A stretch of DNA of 64,000 nt from Tumebacillus avium. GTDB taxonomy: Bacteria; Bacillota; Bacilli; Tumebacillales; Tumebacillaceae. Under the pieces are notes generated by a model that saw only the letters and a list, made by a program, of their open reading frames with translations, did not search any database and was not told the DNA's origin. Location: NCBI RefSeq assembly GCF_002162355.1, contig NZ_CP021434.1, forward strand, positions 3,774,001 through 3,838,000, given 5' to 3'. Below are positions 8,700 through 16,112 of this stretch, in pieces. Position 1 is the stretch's first letter; every line of letters begins with the position of its first letter. The position numbers and the translations under genes were made by a program.

Positions 8700-9861
8700 A
8701 GAAGGTTTTCGTACCTTATTGTTGAATTCCTATTATAAGTTACGCGACGGTTACTTTTTTACTTTTCCTGAAAGTAATGAATTGCAGGTTCGTCACGTAC
8801 ATTGGGGCGAGAGTCTTGCCCGTGTCGGCGCTCCTGAAGGGGAGACCTGGCTGCAGGATGTGTTTGGCGAATTGGACGGCACGCGCACGATGCGGGAGAT
8901 CATGGTACATGTTCCGGAGGCACGGCATGAGGATTGTTTGAAAATGCTGGCCGCGCTGCGCCGGTCGTTTTTGGCCGAATCCCCGACTCCGATCCCGGAT
9001 GAGCGTTCATGGTCTGAGCAGTGGCTGCCGCACTTGATGGGCACGCGCCACACCGCACGCCATTTTTATGAACGGGAGCTGGCGAAGGCGAACATCTTGG
9101 TGCTTGGCGCCGGGATGATCGGCAGCCGTTTGGCAGCCGGGCTGGTGCAGCTCGGCGCCGGGCATGTGGCGGTCGCCGATGGGCGGGCGGTCACGGCGGA
9201 TGACCGTTTTCAATCGCTTGCCTACGCGTATGCAGAGCTTGGCGCGATGCGCGCGGAGGCGCTGGCCGGCAGCTTGAACCGGATCGCGGGAACTGTGCGC
9301 GCATCCGGGCATGTCTGGGCGGCGCAGGACACGGAGGCACTCTGCCGCCTGATGGAAGGGCGGTCGCTGGTGCTGGTCGCCGAGGATGCATTTGCTCCCA
9401 GCCTGTATGAGCAGGTGAACCGGGTGGCGGTGGAGCAGGGCATCACCTGGTCGATGATCGTGATCGACGGGTGGAATGTGCATGTCGGACCGACGTTCCT
9501 GCCGGGGCGCACCGGATGTTATCACTGTCTGGAGGCGGACCGCCGGAGCCGGATGGCAAACCCGGTCTCGTATGACCGCTATGTGGAACATCTCATGCAA
9601 AACGGGGCGCAGGCAGCGCTTGCGATCTCCCCGACGTTCGCCGACATGGCGGCGGGGATGCTGGCCTCAGACGTGCCAAACATCGTCGGCAACATGCCGC
9701 AGCGCATGGAGACAGAATCGAGTCTGACGCTTGGCCGGCAGATGCAGATGGACATGCGGACATTTGATGCCGCCTTGCACGGAGTGATCAAGCAGCCGCG
9801 CTGTGCGGTATGCGGGTGCGGGGCGGCGGAGCAGCAGATCAAGGAGGAGGTAGCAACGTGA
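8692..9861 (+). CDS. ThiF-like E1 / azole-peptide leader-binding protein
   Basis: A 389-residue protein. An N-terminal region of about 110 residues resembles a leader-binding winged helix. A Rossmann domain follows with V-L-G-A-G-M-I-G-S near residue 138. The zinc pairs are C-Y-H-C (about residue 278) and C-A-V-C near the C terminus. It is related to McbB/PaaA-type E1-like proteins that present the precursor to a YcaO enzyme. The gene already has a YcaO with its own fused E1 domain (3289-5280) and another ThiF-like protein (1436-3289), so a third E1-like protein suggests a second leader-docking step. ATG 8692 is chosen because AGGAGG is at 8675-8680; it overlaps the previous stop. Confidence 0.72.
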   Translation: MDKEGFRTLLLNSYYKLRDGYFFTFPESNELQVRHVHWGESLARVGAPEGETWLQDVFGELDGTRTMREIMVHVPEARHEDCLKMLAALRRSFLAESPTPIPDERSWSEQWLPHLMGTRHTARHFYERELAKANILVLGAGMIGSRLAAGLVQLGAGHVAVADGRAVTADDRFQSLAYAYAELGAMRAEALAGSLNRIAGTVRASGHVWAAQDTEALCRLMEGRSLVLVAEDAFAPSLYEQVNRVAVEQGITWSMIVIDGWNVHVGPTFLPGRTGCYHCLEADRRSRMANPVSYDRYVEHLMQNGAQAALAISPTFADMAAGMLASDVPNIVGNMPQRMETESSLTLGRQMQMDMRTFDAALHGVIKQPRCAVCGCGAAEQQIKEEVAT

Positions 9862-10592
9862 AGGAACAAACGGTGATCGAACTACATGACGCCAAGAAGA
9901 CCTATGGTACGGTACAAGCCGTGCGTGGCATCTCGTTGAACGTATACAAAGGGGAAGTGCTCGGCATCATCGGAGCCAACGGCGCGGGCAAAACAACGAC
10001 GCTGGAGATGATGATGGGATTGATCGAGCCGACCGCAGGCAAGGTGACGGTGCTTGGGTATGACGCCAGAAAACAGCCGGCCGAACTGAAAGAGAAGATC
10101 GGGATTCAGCTGCAGAAGACCTCGCTGTATGACCGGATCAAAGTCAGCGAAGCGCTCGAACTGTTCCAATCCTATTATAAGAAAACGCGTGATCCGAAAG
10201 AGATCGTCCGGATGTTGAATTTGGAGCCGTACCTGAAGATGCATGTCAAGAAGCTCTCCGGCGGCTGGCAGCAGCGCACGGCGCTGGCTTTGGCGCTGAT
10301 CAACGACCCGGAGATCATCTTCCTCGATGAGCCGACGACCGGCCTCGACCCGAAGGCGCGGCATGACCTGTGGGAGATCATCCTCAAGCTGAAAGCGGAA
10401 GGCAAAACGATCCTGCTCTCCACGCACTATATGGAAGAAGCCAACAAGTACTGCGACCGGGTGGCGGTCATCCGCGCCGGGGAACTGGTGGCGTGCGATA
10501 CGCCGGACAACCTGATCAAGCTGCTGCCGGGCGGGCAGGGCACGATGGATGACGTCTATGTGGAGATCGCTGCGGCGACGAAAGGAGCGTAA
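9858..10592 (+). CDS. ABC transporter ATP-binding protein (peptide export/immunity)
   Basis: A 244-residue ATPase. Walker A is G-A-N-G-A-G-K-T, the signature is L-S-G-G-W-Q-Q-R, Walker B is I-I-F-L-D-E-P-T-T-G-L-D, and the switch His is in S-T-H-Y-M-E-E. It is of the DrrA/CcmA type that pairs with ABC-2 permeases. The GTG start (AGGAGG at 9845-9850) overlaps the previous stop in GTGA, so it is translationally coupled to the RiPP enzymes. It probably powers export of, or self-protection against, the modified peptide. The longer in-frame extension upstream of 9858 has no ribosome site and is rejected. Confidence 0.9.
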   Translation: MKEQTVIELHDAKKTYGTVQAVRGISLNVYKGEVLGIIGANGAGKTTTLEMMMGLIEPTAGKVTVLGYDARKQPAELKEKIGIQLQKTSLYDRIKVSEALELFQSYYKKTRDPKEIVRMLNLEPYLKMHVKKLSGGWQQRTALALALINDPEIIFLDEPTTGLDPKARHDLWEIILKLKAEGKTILLSTHYMEEANKYCDRVAVIRAGELVACDTPDNLIKLLPGGQGTMDDVYVEIAAATKGA

Positions 10593-10598
10593 CCTCTG

Positions 10599-11342
10599 AT
10601 GAACATGTCTGCAATGCTGACCCATACGAAGATGGAGATCAAGCTGTTCTTCCGCGAGATCCTGTTCGTCTTCTTCACGTTCCTGCTGCCGGCGGTGAGC
10701 TTCATTTTCTTCGGCACGATGTTTGGCGATGAAACGTATAACGGCTACAATTACATCGACACGTACATTCCGGCGATGGTGTCGATCGTCATGTTCACGA
10801 CCGGATTCTTCACGATTGGGCTGCAGGTGGTCATCGACCGCGAAAAGGGCATTTACAAACGCCTGCGCGGGACGCCGCTCAATTCGTCCTACGTGTTTGC
10901 GGCGATCATCACGAAAGGCTTCTTCTGCATCCTGGTCGGGACGGTGGAGATCATCCTGATCGCGAAGTACATGTTTGATGCCACGATCACCGGCTCGATG
11001 CTCCAGTTTATTTTGTCGATGATCCTCTGCGCCTTGTCGTTTTTCGCGATGGGCTTCCTCATCGCCAGCATCGCCAAGCGCATGCAGACGGCGATGGCGA
11101 TCTCGATGGTCGCGATGTACCCGATGATGTTCCTGTCCGGGTCGACCATGCCGCTCGACAAGATGCCGGAGATCATGCAGACGATCTCCAAATTCATCCC
11201 GATGACCTATGTCAAAGACCTGCTCCAACTGGGCTGGGTCGGCAAGCTGTTCACCGAAGCGGCAGTCACGCCTGCGCTGGTGCTGGTCGGGATCTTCCTC
11301 GTCGGCACGTTTATCGGCATCAAGAAATTCAAGTGGGATTAA
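10599..11342 (+). CDS. ABC-2 type transporter permease
   Basis: A 247-residue membrane protein with six predicted membrane segments (about residues 20-42, 58-80, 105-127, 135-160, 167-188, 220-240). The pattern is that of ABC-2 exporters, with a cytoplasmic ERxxGxxxRLRGTPL-like stretch (D-R-E-K-G-I-Y-K-R-L-R-G-T-P) near residue 85. It follows the ATPase after 6 bases and is the last gene of the RiPP operon, before the terminator at 11373. It is likely the membrane part of the peptide exporter or immunity pump. Confidence 0.88.
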   Translation: MNMSAMLTHTKMEIKLFFREILFVFFTFLLPAVSFIFFGTMFGDETYNGYNYIDTYIPAMVSIVMFTTGFFTIGLQVVIDREKGIYKRLRGTPLNSSYVFAAIITKGFFCILVGTVEIILIAKYMFDATITGSMLQFILSMILCALSFFAMGFLIASIAKRMQTAMAISMVAMYPMMFLSGSTMPLDKMPEIMQTISKFIPMTYVKDLLQLGWVGKLFTEAAVTPALVLVGIFLVGTFIGIKKFKWD

Positions 11343-11372
11343 CAGCAAGGAAAAATGAGCTGTCAACCGTCT

Positions 11373-11400
11373 AAGCTCCCTGAAAAGGGAGCTTTTTTGT
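11373..11400 (+). terminator. Intrinsic terminator of the RiPP operon
   Basis: AGCTCCC (11374-11380) pairs with GGGAGCT (11388-11394) across a short loop and is followed by six T. It separates the exporter genes from the amidase gene. Confidence 0.85.
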
Positions 11401-11544
11401 CCTGCCGAAGCGGGAGTCTTCTGAGCCGTTTGCCCCATTTTTCAGAACAGATGGACTATTTCCCGCGAACGGGACAGGGAGGTGTCGGCTTTTGTCGAAA
11501 AAGAGGATCATGCAGAAAACGTATCGGGAGGAACAACGACGATC

Positions 11545-12672
11545 ATGAAGAACAGCATGAGCCTTCTTTTGGCAGGGTTGCTTTTGGCAGGAAGTGTCTC
11601 GGTGGCAGAAGCGGCGACGACGACAACGAAGACGACCGTGACCAGCACCGCGAAACAATACAATGTGTTTCAGCGCAACACTTATTTGAAGAGTTTCGTT
11701 TCCTATAATGAAGCGGTTGCCTACGCGAAACTGTGGGATCACTCGTCGGTCGTGAAGATCGCCGGCAATCTCTGGCTGTGGGACAACTATCCGCGCTTTC
11801 AGGTCTATCAAGGCGAACGGATGTTGAAAGAGTTTACGACGCAAGCAGCGGCGATGGACTATGCCAAGCTGTGGGCGCGCTCGTCAGTCAGGACGTGGAA
11901 AGGCTCCTGGCTGTGGGACAACTATCCCAAGTACCGCGTGTTTCAAGGGGAGAAGATGCTGCGCGAGTACAAGTCGTTCGAAGAAGCGGTCGCCTATGCG
12001 CGGCTGTGGGCAGGCGCGTCGGTCCGGCAGATCACGGACGGGCACTGGGTGTGGGACAACTTCAAAGTGAAAACGCTCGTCATCGACCCCGGCCACGGCG
12101 GACGCGATCCGGGTGCGATCGCGTTGGATGGGACGGAAGAGGAAGACTTGACGCTGTCCTTCAGCTTGAAAGCCAAGGCAGAGCTGGTCAAACGCGGCTA
12201 CAACGTGGTGATGGTGCGGGAGACCGATGTGGAGCTCGATCCTTCCACCACAGATCTGGCGGAAGAGCTACAGGCGCGAGTTGATGTGTCAAAAGCGAGC
12301 GAGGCGAATCTGTTCATTTCGCTGCATGCCAACTCGTTTTCCAGCACCGGCACGTACGGCACGGAGACGTACTACAACACCACCACCTCCTACGACGGCA
12401 GCGTCAACCCCTTCCCGGAGCAAAGCCGCCAACTGGCCGGCGTGATCCAAAAGCACGTCCTGCGCGCCATGGGCACGTATAATCGCGGCGCGAAGGACAG
12501 CAATTTCTACGTCCTGCGGAAAAATACCGTACCGGCCGCGCTCGTCGAGATCGCCTTCCTGTCCAACGCGGGTGATCTGAAAAAGTTAGAAGACACAGCT
12601 CTCCAGCAAAAATTCGCCGTGGAAATGGGCGCGGCGGTTGACGAGTATTTTGCGGTCAGCGGGCAAAAGTGA
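11545..12672 (+). CDS. Secreted N-acetylmuramoyl-L-alanine amidase (Amidase_3) with three N-terminal repeats
   Basis: A 375-residue protein. The signal peptide is MKNSMSLLLAGLLLAG then a small-residue cleavage site after AEA (about residue 23). Residues about 38-175 are three tandem repeats of about 46 residues, each ending in a W-x-W-D-N-[YF] motif. They carry recurring Y-x-V-[FY]-Q and E-A-V/M-x-Y-A-K/R-L-W blocks and are probably wall-binding. The Amidase_3 domain follows. Its zinc ligands are in D-P-G-H-G-G, in the E of T-E-E-E-D-L and in S-L-H-A-N, and the catalytic Glu is in V-E-I-A-F-L-S-N. It cleaves the bond between MurNAc and L-Ala in peptidoglycan outside the cell. ATG 11545 is chosen because it starts the signal peptide and has GGGAGG upstream (11527-11532). 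Confidence 0.9.
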   Translation: MKNSMSLLLAGLLLAGSVSVAEAATTTTKTTVTSTAKQYNVFQRNTYLKSFVSYNEAVAYAKLWDHSSVVKIAGNLWLWDNYPRFQVYQGERMLKEFTTQAAAMDYAKLWARSSVRTWKGSWLWDNYPKYRVFQGEKMLREYKSFEEAVAYARLWAGASVRQITDGHWVWDNFKVKTLVIDPGHGGRDPGAIALDGTEEEDLTLSFSLKAKAELVKRGYNVVMVRETDVELDPSTTDLAEELQARVDVSKASEANLFISLHANSFSSTGTYGTETYYNTTTSYDGSVNPFPEQSRQLAGVIQKHVLRAMGTYNRGAKDSNFYVLRKNTVPAALVEIAFLSNAGDLKKLEDTALQQKFAVEMGAAVDEYFAVSGQK

Positions 12673-12678
12673 CCACGA

Positions 12679-12715
12679 AAAAGCTCCCTCCACGAAAGCG
12701 GGGGAGCTTTTTTCA
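12679..12715. terminator. Bidirectional intrinsic terminator
   Basis: A-rich start, then AAGCTCCC (12681-12688), and GGGGAGCTTTTTT (12701-12713). A-tract and T-tract flank the stem, so it can serve the amidase (+) and the convergent gene ending at 12720 (-). Confidence 0.8.
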
Positions 12716-12719
12716 ATTG

Positions 12720-13166
12720 TTACTTCAAAGGCAGCCAGATCTCAAAGCTCGATTCATCGGTGTTGCCTTGCCAGCGCTCGTCGTAGAGTTCGAGGAAGGG
12801 CGCGGCGTAGTTGCGCTGAAGTCCGTTTTCCGGGAGCCAGGTCTTGTAGGCGTATTCGAAGGTGTTGCGGAGGTTTTCCACTTTGCCATGGTGGGTGAAC
12901 ACGGCATAGCGCTGGGCGGCCACGTTGCGCTGCACCATGTCGTCCGGGATCGGGGACTGATCACAGATTTCGAAGGCGGCGATGTAGGTGAAGTCTTGCT
13001 CACGGTCCCAGGAGACGCCCCAGGTATCGATAAACTTCACCTCGTCAGCGCGGCGGATGAGGCTGTCCCACAGGGCAGGGATGCGCTCCATCTCTTGATA
13101 GGGGCCGGTGATTTCCAGTCCGATGACTGTAAAAGCGGCTTTTTCTGCGATTCTCGGTTCGGTCAT
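12720..13166 (-). CDS. GyrI-like / AraC effector-binding domain protein
   Basis: A 148-residue protein made of a single GyrI-like small-molecule-binding (SOUL/SHV) domain. It has the family pattern of an N-terminal V-I-G-L-E-I-T-G-P-Y strand, a central Y-A-V-F-T-H-H-G-K-V block and a C-terminal E-I-W-L-P-L-K strand. Stand-alone members bind small molecules or regulate partners; no DNA-binding domain is present. The start is ATG (complement of 13164-13166) with AGGAGGAG just upstream. The previous 24 residues of open frame have no ribosome site. The substrate cannot be told. Confidence 0.8.
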   Translation of the reverse strand: MTEPRIAEKAAFTVIGLEITGPYQEMERIPALWDSLIRRADEVKFIDTWGVSWDREQDFTYIAAFEICDQSPIPDDMVQRNVAAQRYAVFTHHGKVENLRNTFEYAYKTWLPENGLQRNYAAPFLELYDERWQGNTDESSFEIWLPLK

Positions 13167-13242
13167 GTTTTCTCTCCTCCTGCTTGTCAAAAATCTCCAT
13201 GTTATGATTCTAGCACAGGAGGAATTTTTTGCATGAGGGATT

Positions 13243-13446
13243 TTAGTGCGCCTTCATCTTCTCCGCCACGTTGATCAGCTGCTGGGGCAGGATCATGCCG
13301 GTGTCGTAGTCGCCTTGGAGCACGCGGTACTGTTCGGCGTAGGATTGATCGCTGTCGAGCGACTCCGTTTCCGGGAAGCCGTATCCTTTGACCCGGAAAC
13401 CTTTTGCTTCCAAATAATCGATTGCTTCTGAAATCGTCATTTTCAT
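13243..13446 (-). CDS. Small conserved-looking protein of unknown function (67 aa)
   Basis: A 67-residue protein beginning M-K-M-T-I-S-E-A-I-D-Y-L. I do not recognise it. It is charged and soluble, with an N-terminal amphipathic helix and no membrane segment. AAGGAAG precedes the ATG by 8 bases (complement of 13446), which supports translation. It is in the same direction as the GyrI-like gene and about 75 bases upstream of it, so the two may share a transcript. Confidence 0.6.
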   Translation of the reverse strand: MKMTISEAIDYLEAKGFRVKGYGFPETESLDSDQSYAEQYRVLQGDYDTGMILPQQLINVAEKMKAH

Positions 13447-13567
13447 GGCAAACACTTCCTTATCAGCCTGTTTGGGCTAGTATGCGCACGTTCTGGCTCT
13501 TTTACGCAATTTGACCATCTATTCTGTGATTGATAGAATGAGAGTACGTTTTGAGAGGCAACGCCAA

Positions 13568-13915
13568 ATGAGGGAACGAAAGGATGAGCGCATCGTGCTG
13601 AATTTCTTGTTGATCGCAGCAGTTGTATATCTGCTTACCACATGGGGAGTTCGTTTGCAGATGCGCGCCCAATTGTTTGGACAGGCTGTGGCCGGCCTCT
13701 TAGGCTATGCATGCTCGCTTGCAGCAGGCACTGCTGCCGGTTTGTTTTTGACGCTCTGCGGCGCGGAATACATCTATCCGCAGGCTAGTGTGATGGAGAT
13801 CAGTGTGGTTTCCACCGTGCTGTCTGTTGGGATCGGGGAGTATTTGCATGCGCGCAGTTTCCGTCTTTCGCTGTTGCTGATGGCTCCGCTGCGCTCGAAA
13901 GAGTCGAAGCGGTAA
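13568..13915 (+). CDS. Small membrane protein of unknown function
   Basis: A 115-residue protein with a basic N terminus (M-R-E-R-K-D-E-R) and about three hydrophobic segments (residues 12-30, 38-62 and 75-95). It ends in a basic tail. No family is recognised. ATG 13568 is chosen because GAGAGG lies at 13553-13558; the open frame reaches back to a TTG at 13511 without a ribosome site. An intrinsic terminator follows. Confidence 0.55.
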   Translation: MRERKDERIVLNFLLIAAVVYLLTTWGVRLQMRAQLFGQAVAGLLGYACSLAAGTAAGLFLTLCGAEYIYPQASVMEISVVSTVLSVGIGEYLHARSFRLSLLLMAPLRSKESKR

Positions 13916-13937
13916 GACGATCGTGAATATTCATGAC

Positions 13938-13974
13938 GAACGGCAGACAGGATTGTCTGGTCCGTTCTTTTTTT
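13938..13974 (+). terminator. Intrinsic terminator
   Basis: GAACGG (13938-13943) pairs with CCGTTC (13962-13967), with an inner AGACA/TGTCT stem, then a run of seven T. Confidence 0.75.
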
Positions 13975-14028
13975 CATGATCGAACGGCTATACTATGGTG
14001 TCGGAGTTTCTACAAAGGGGATGAAATC

Positions 14029-15105
14029 TTGAGCGAATACAACATCCGCGAAATTATGAAAGGCCTGCTTGCCGAATGGGGCATTTCCGGGTACGAAGAC
14101 CGCATTGCGGCACGGCTTCGGGAAGCGCTTACACCGTTTACCGACGACATTCGCATCGATAAAATGGGCAACCTGATCGCCAAGATCGCAGGCAAAGGCA
14201 CCGCGCCGCGCAAAAGCGTGATGCTGGCCGCGCACATGGACGAGATCGGCCTGATGGTGACCAAGATCGAGCCGAAGGGCTTCCTGCGCGTGACCAAGAT
14301 CGGCGGGGTCGACCCGCGCACGCAGGTGGCGCAAGAAGTGGTGGTACATACGAAAGACGGCGACTATGTCGGCATCGTCGGCTCCAAGCCGCCGCATCTG
14401 ACCTCGAAGGAAGATCGCGACAAGGCGTGGTCGCTCGATGAGCTGTTCATCGACATCGCAATGCCGGAAGACATGGTGCGCGAAAAAGTGCGCGTCGGTG
14501 ACCCGGTGACGATCCGCCGCGAGCCGATCGAGCTGCAATACGACCGCATCGCCGGCAAATCGCTCGACAACCGTGCTTCCATCGCTTCGGTGCTGGAGTG
14601 CGTGGCCGAACTGCAACACCTCGAACACAATGTGGACGTATATGTGGTGGGCACCGTGCAGGAAGAGCGCGGGCTGTTTGGCGCAGGCCAGGCAACGTAC
14701 GGGCTGCAGCCGGATATCGGGATTGCGATCGACGTGACATTTGGCGACATGCCGGGTGCGCCGGCCGACGCGACGTTCCCGCTCGGGTCGGGGCCGGCGA
14801 TCGGCGTCGGGCCGAACTTGCACCACAAGATCACCCGGAGCCTCACGGAGACGGCGGAGCGTCTGGAAATGGGACACTCGTTCGAATACATGGAAGGCAA
14901 CACCGGCACCGATGCCTGGATGATCCAGGTGCAGCGCGCAGGCGTGCCGACCGGGCTCCTGTCGATCCCGCTGCGTTATATGCACACCTCGGTGGAGACC
15001 GTCCGCTATTCGGACATTCAAGGGGTCGGCAAGCTGCTCGCCCACTATATTGCCGGAATTGATGATGAGTATGTGGAGGGATTGAGTTGCTACTTAAAAG
15101 ACTGA
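14029..15105 (+). CDS. M42 family metallo-aminopeptidase (first of three)
   Basis: A 358-residue M42 (glutamyl aminopeptidase/TET-like) peptidase. The dinuclear-metal residues are visible: His and Asp in A-A-H-M-D-E-I-G, Asp in S-L-D-N-R-A, the catalytic pair E212-E213 in V-Q-E-E-R-G-L-F-G-A, Asp in A-I-D-V-T, and the last His in R-Y-M-H-T. It removes N-terminal residues from peptides, usually as a 12-subunit particle. The start is TTG 14029 behind AAAGGGG (14014-14020); the open frame upstream of that lacks a ribosome site. It overlaps the next gene by 19 bases, so the three M42 genes are co-translated. Confidence 0.9.
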   Translation: MSEYNIREIMKGLLAEWGISGYEDRIAARLREALTPFTDDIRIDKMGNLIAKIAGKGTAPRKSVMLAAHMDEIGLMVTKIEPKGFLRVTKIGGVDPRTQVAQEVVVHTKDGDYVGIVGSKPPHLTSKEDRDKAWSLDELFIDIAMPEDMVREKVRVGDPVTIRREPIELQYDRIAGKSLDNRASIASVLECVAELQHLEHNVDVYVVGTVQEERGLFGAGQATYGLQPDIGIAIDVTFGDMPGAPADATFPLGSGPAIGVGPNLHHKITRSLTETAERLEMGHSFEYMEGNTGTDAWMIQVQRAGVPTGLLSIPLRYMHTSVETVRYSDIQGVGKLLAHYIAGIDDEYVEGLSCYLKD

Positions 15106-16112
15106 CCGAAGCAGTAGGCCCGTCCGGGTACGAACATGAAATTCGGCAAGTGATTTACGAGGAAATCAAGGACTACGCAGACCGCATCTACACCGACGCG
15201 ATGGGCAACCTGTTTGCGGAAGTGGACGGCACCCGTCCGGGTCCGAAGGTGATGCTCTGCGCCCACATGGACGAAGTGAGCCTGTTTATCACCCGTGTGG
15301 AAGACAACGGCCTGATCAAGTTCCGCCACATCGGCGGGATCGACGACCGCGTGCTGCTCTCCAAGCCAGTGCAGATCGGCGATCAGAAGATTCTCGGCGT
15401 GATCGGTTCCAAACCGCCGCATCACCAGACGCAAGATGAGCGCAAGAAGCCAGTTGGCCTCGAACACCTGCGCATCGACATCGGCGCGACAACTCGCGAA
15501 GAAGCGCTGAAATACGTAAAGCCGGGCGACGTTGCCGTCTTTGCAACGAAATACGAAGAGATCGGGCACCGCTGCGCCAAGTCGAAGTCGTTCGATGACC
15601 GCGTTGGCTGTGCCGTGATGGTCGAGACGATCAAGAAGAAATTTGATATCCCGGTTGTCTACGCCTTTACGGTGCAGGAAGAGATCGGTCTGCGCGGCGC
15701 AGGTCCGGCCGCATACCGCATCAATCCGGACGTGGCGCTGGTGCTCGAAGGCACTTTGGCGTCCGACGTGCCGGACACGGTGGAACACGGGCAGGCGACG
15801 ATCTCCGGCGCAGGCCCGGCGCTGTCGGTGATGGACGGTTCTTCGGTGCACAACCGCAAGTTCCTCAAAGAGATGATCGAAGTCGCGGATGAAGCGGGCA
15901 TTCCGCACCAAATCCGCAAGACGGTCGCGGGCGGCAACGATGCCGGACGGATTCACCTGACCAAGGAAGGGATTCTGTCGGGCGTCATCTCCGTCCCGAC
16001 CCGTTACATCCATGCGCCGTCACAGCTGATCTCGCTGGACGACTATGAGCAGACGATCGAGCTGGTGGAAAAGTTTCTCCGCCGCGTGGAGCAAGGGGGT
16101 TTTCAAGCATGA
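15087..16112 (+). CDS. M42 family metallo-aminopeptidase (second of three)
   Basis: A 341-residue M42 peptidase. Metal and catalytic residues are present: C-A-H-M-D-E-V-S, S-F-D-D-R-V-G, E198-E199 in V-Q-E-E-I-G-L-R-G-A, and the final His in R-Y-I-H-A. The fourth ligand position reads V-L-E-G-T, a Glu instead of Asp, as in some YsdC/FrvX-type members. TTG 15087 (GGAGGG at 15075-15080) lies inside the end of the first M42 gene. The stop overlaps the third M42 start in ATGA, so the three chains are made at one place, which favours mixed oligomers. Confidence 0.9.
   Translation: MLLKRLTEAVGPSGYEHEIRQVIYEEIKDYADRIYTDAMGNLFAEVDGTRPGPKVMLCAHMDEVSLFITRVEDNGLIKFRHIGGIDDRVLLSKPVQIGDQKILGVIGSKPPHHQTQDERKKPVGLEHLRIDIGATTREEALKYVKPGDVAVFATKYEEIGHRCAKSKSFDDRVGCAVMVETIKKKFDIPVVYAFTVQEEIGLRGAGPAAYRINPDVALVLEGTLASDVPDTVEHGQATISGAGPALSVMDGSSVHNRKFLKEMIEVADEAGIPHQIRKTVAGGNDAGRIHLTKEGILSGVISVPTRYIHAPSQLISLDDYEQTIELVEKFLRRVEQGGFQA

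Noticed and set aside
11355..11708. Open frame of 117 codons between the exporter and the amidase gene
   Set aside because: It runs over the terminator hairpin and into the amidase signal peptide in another frame; no ribosome site.
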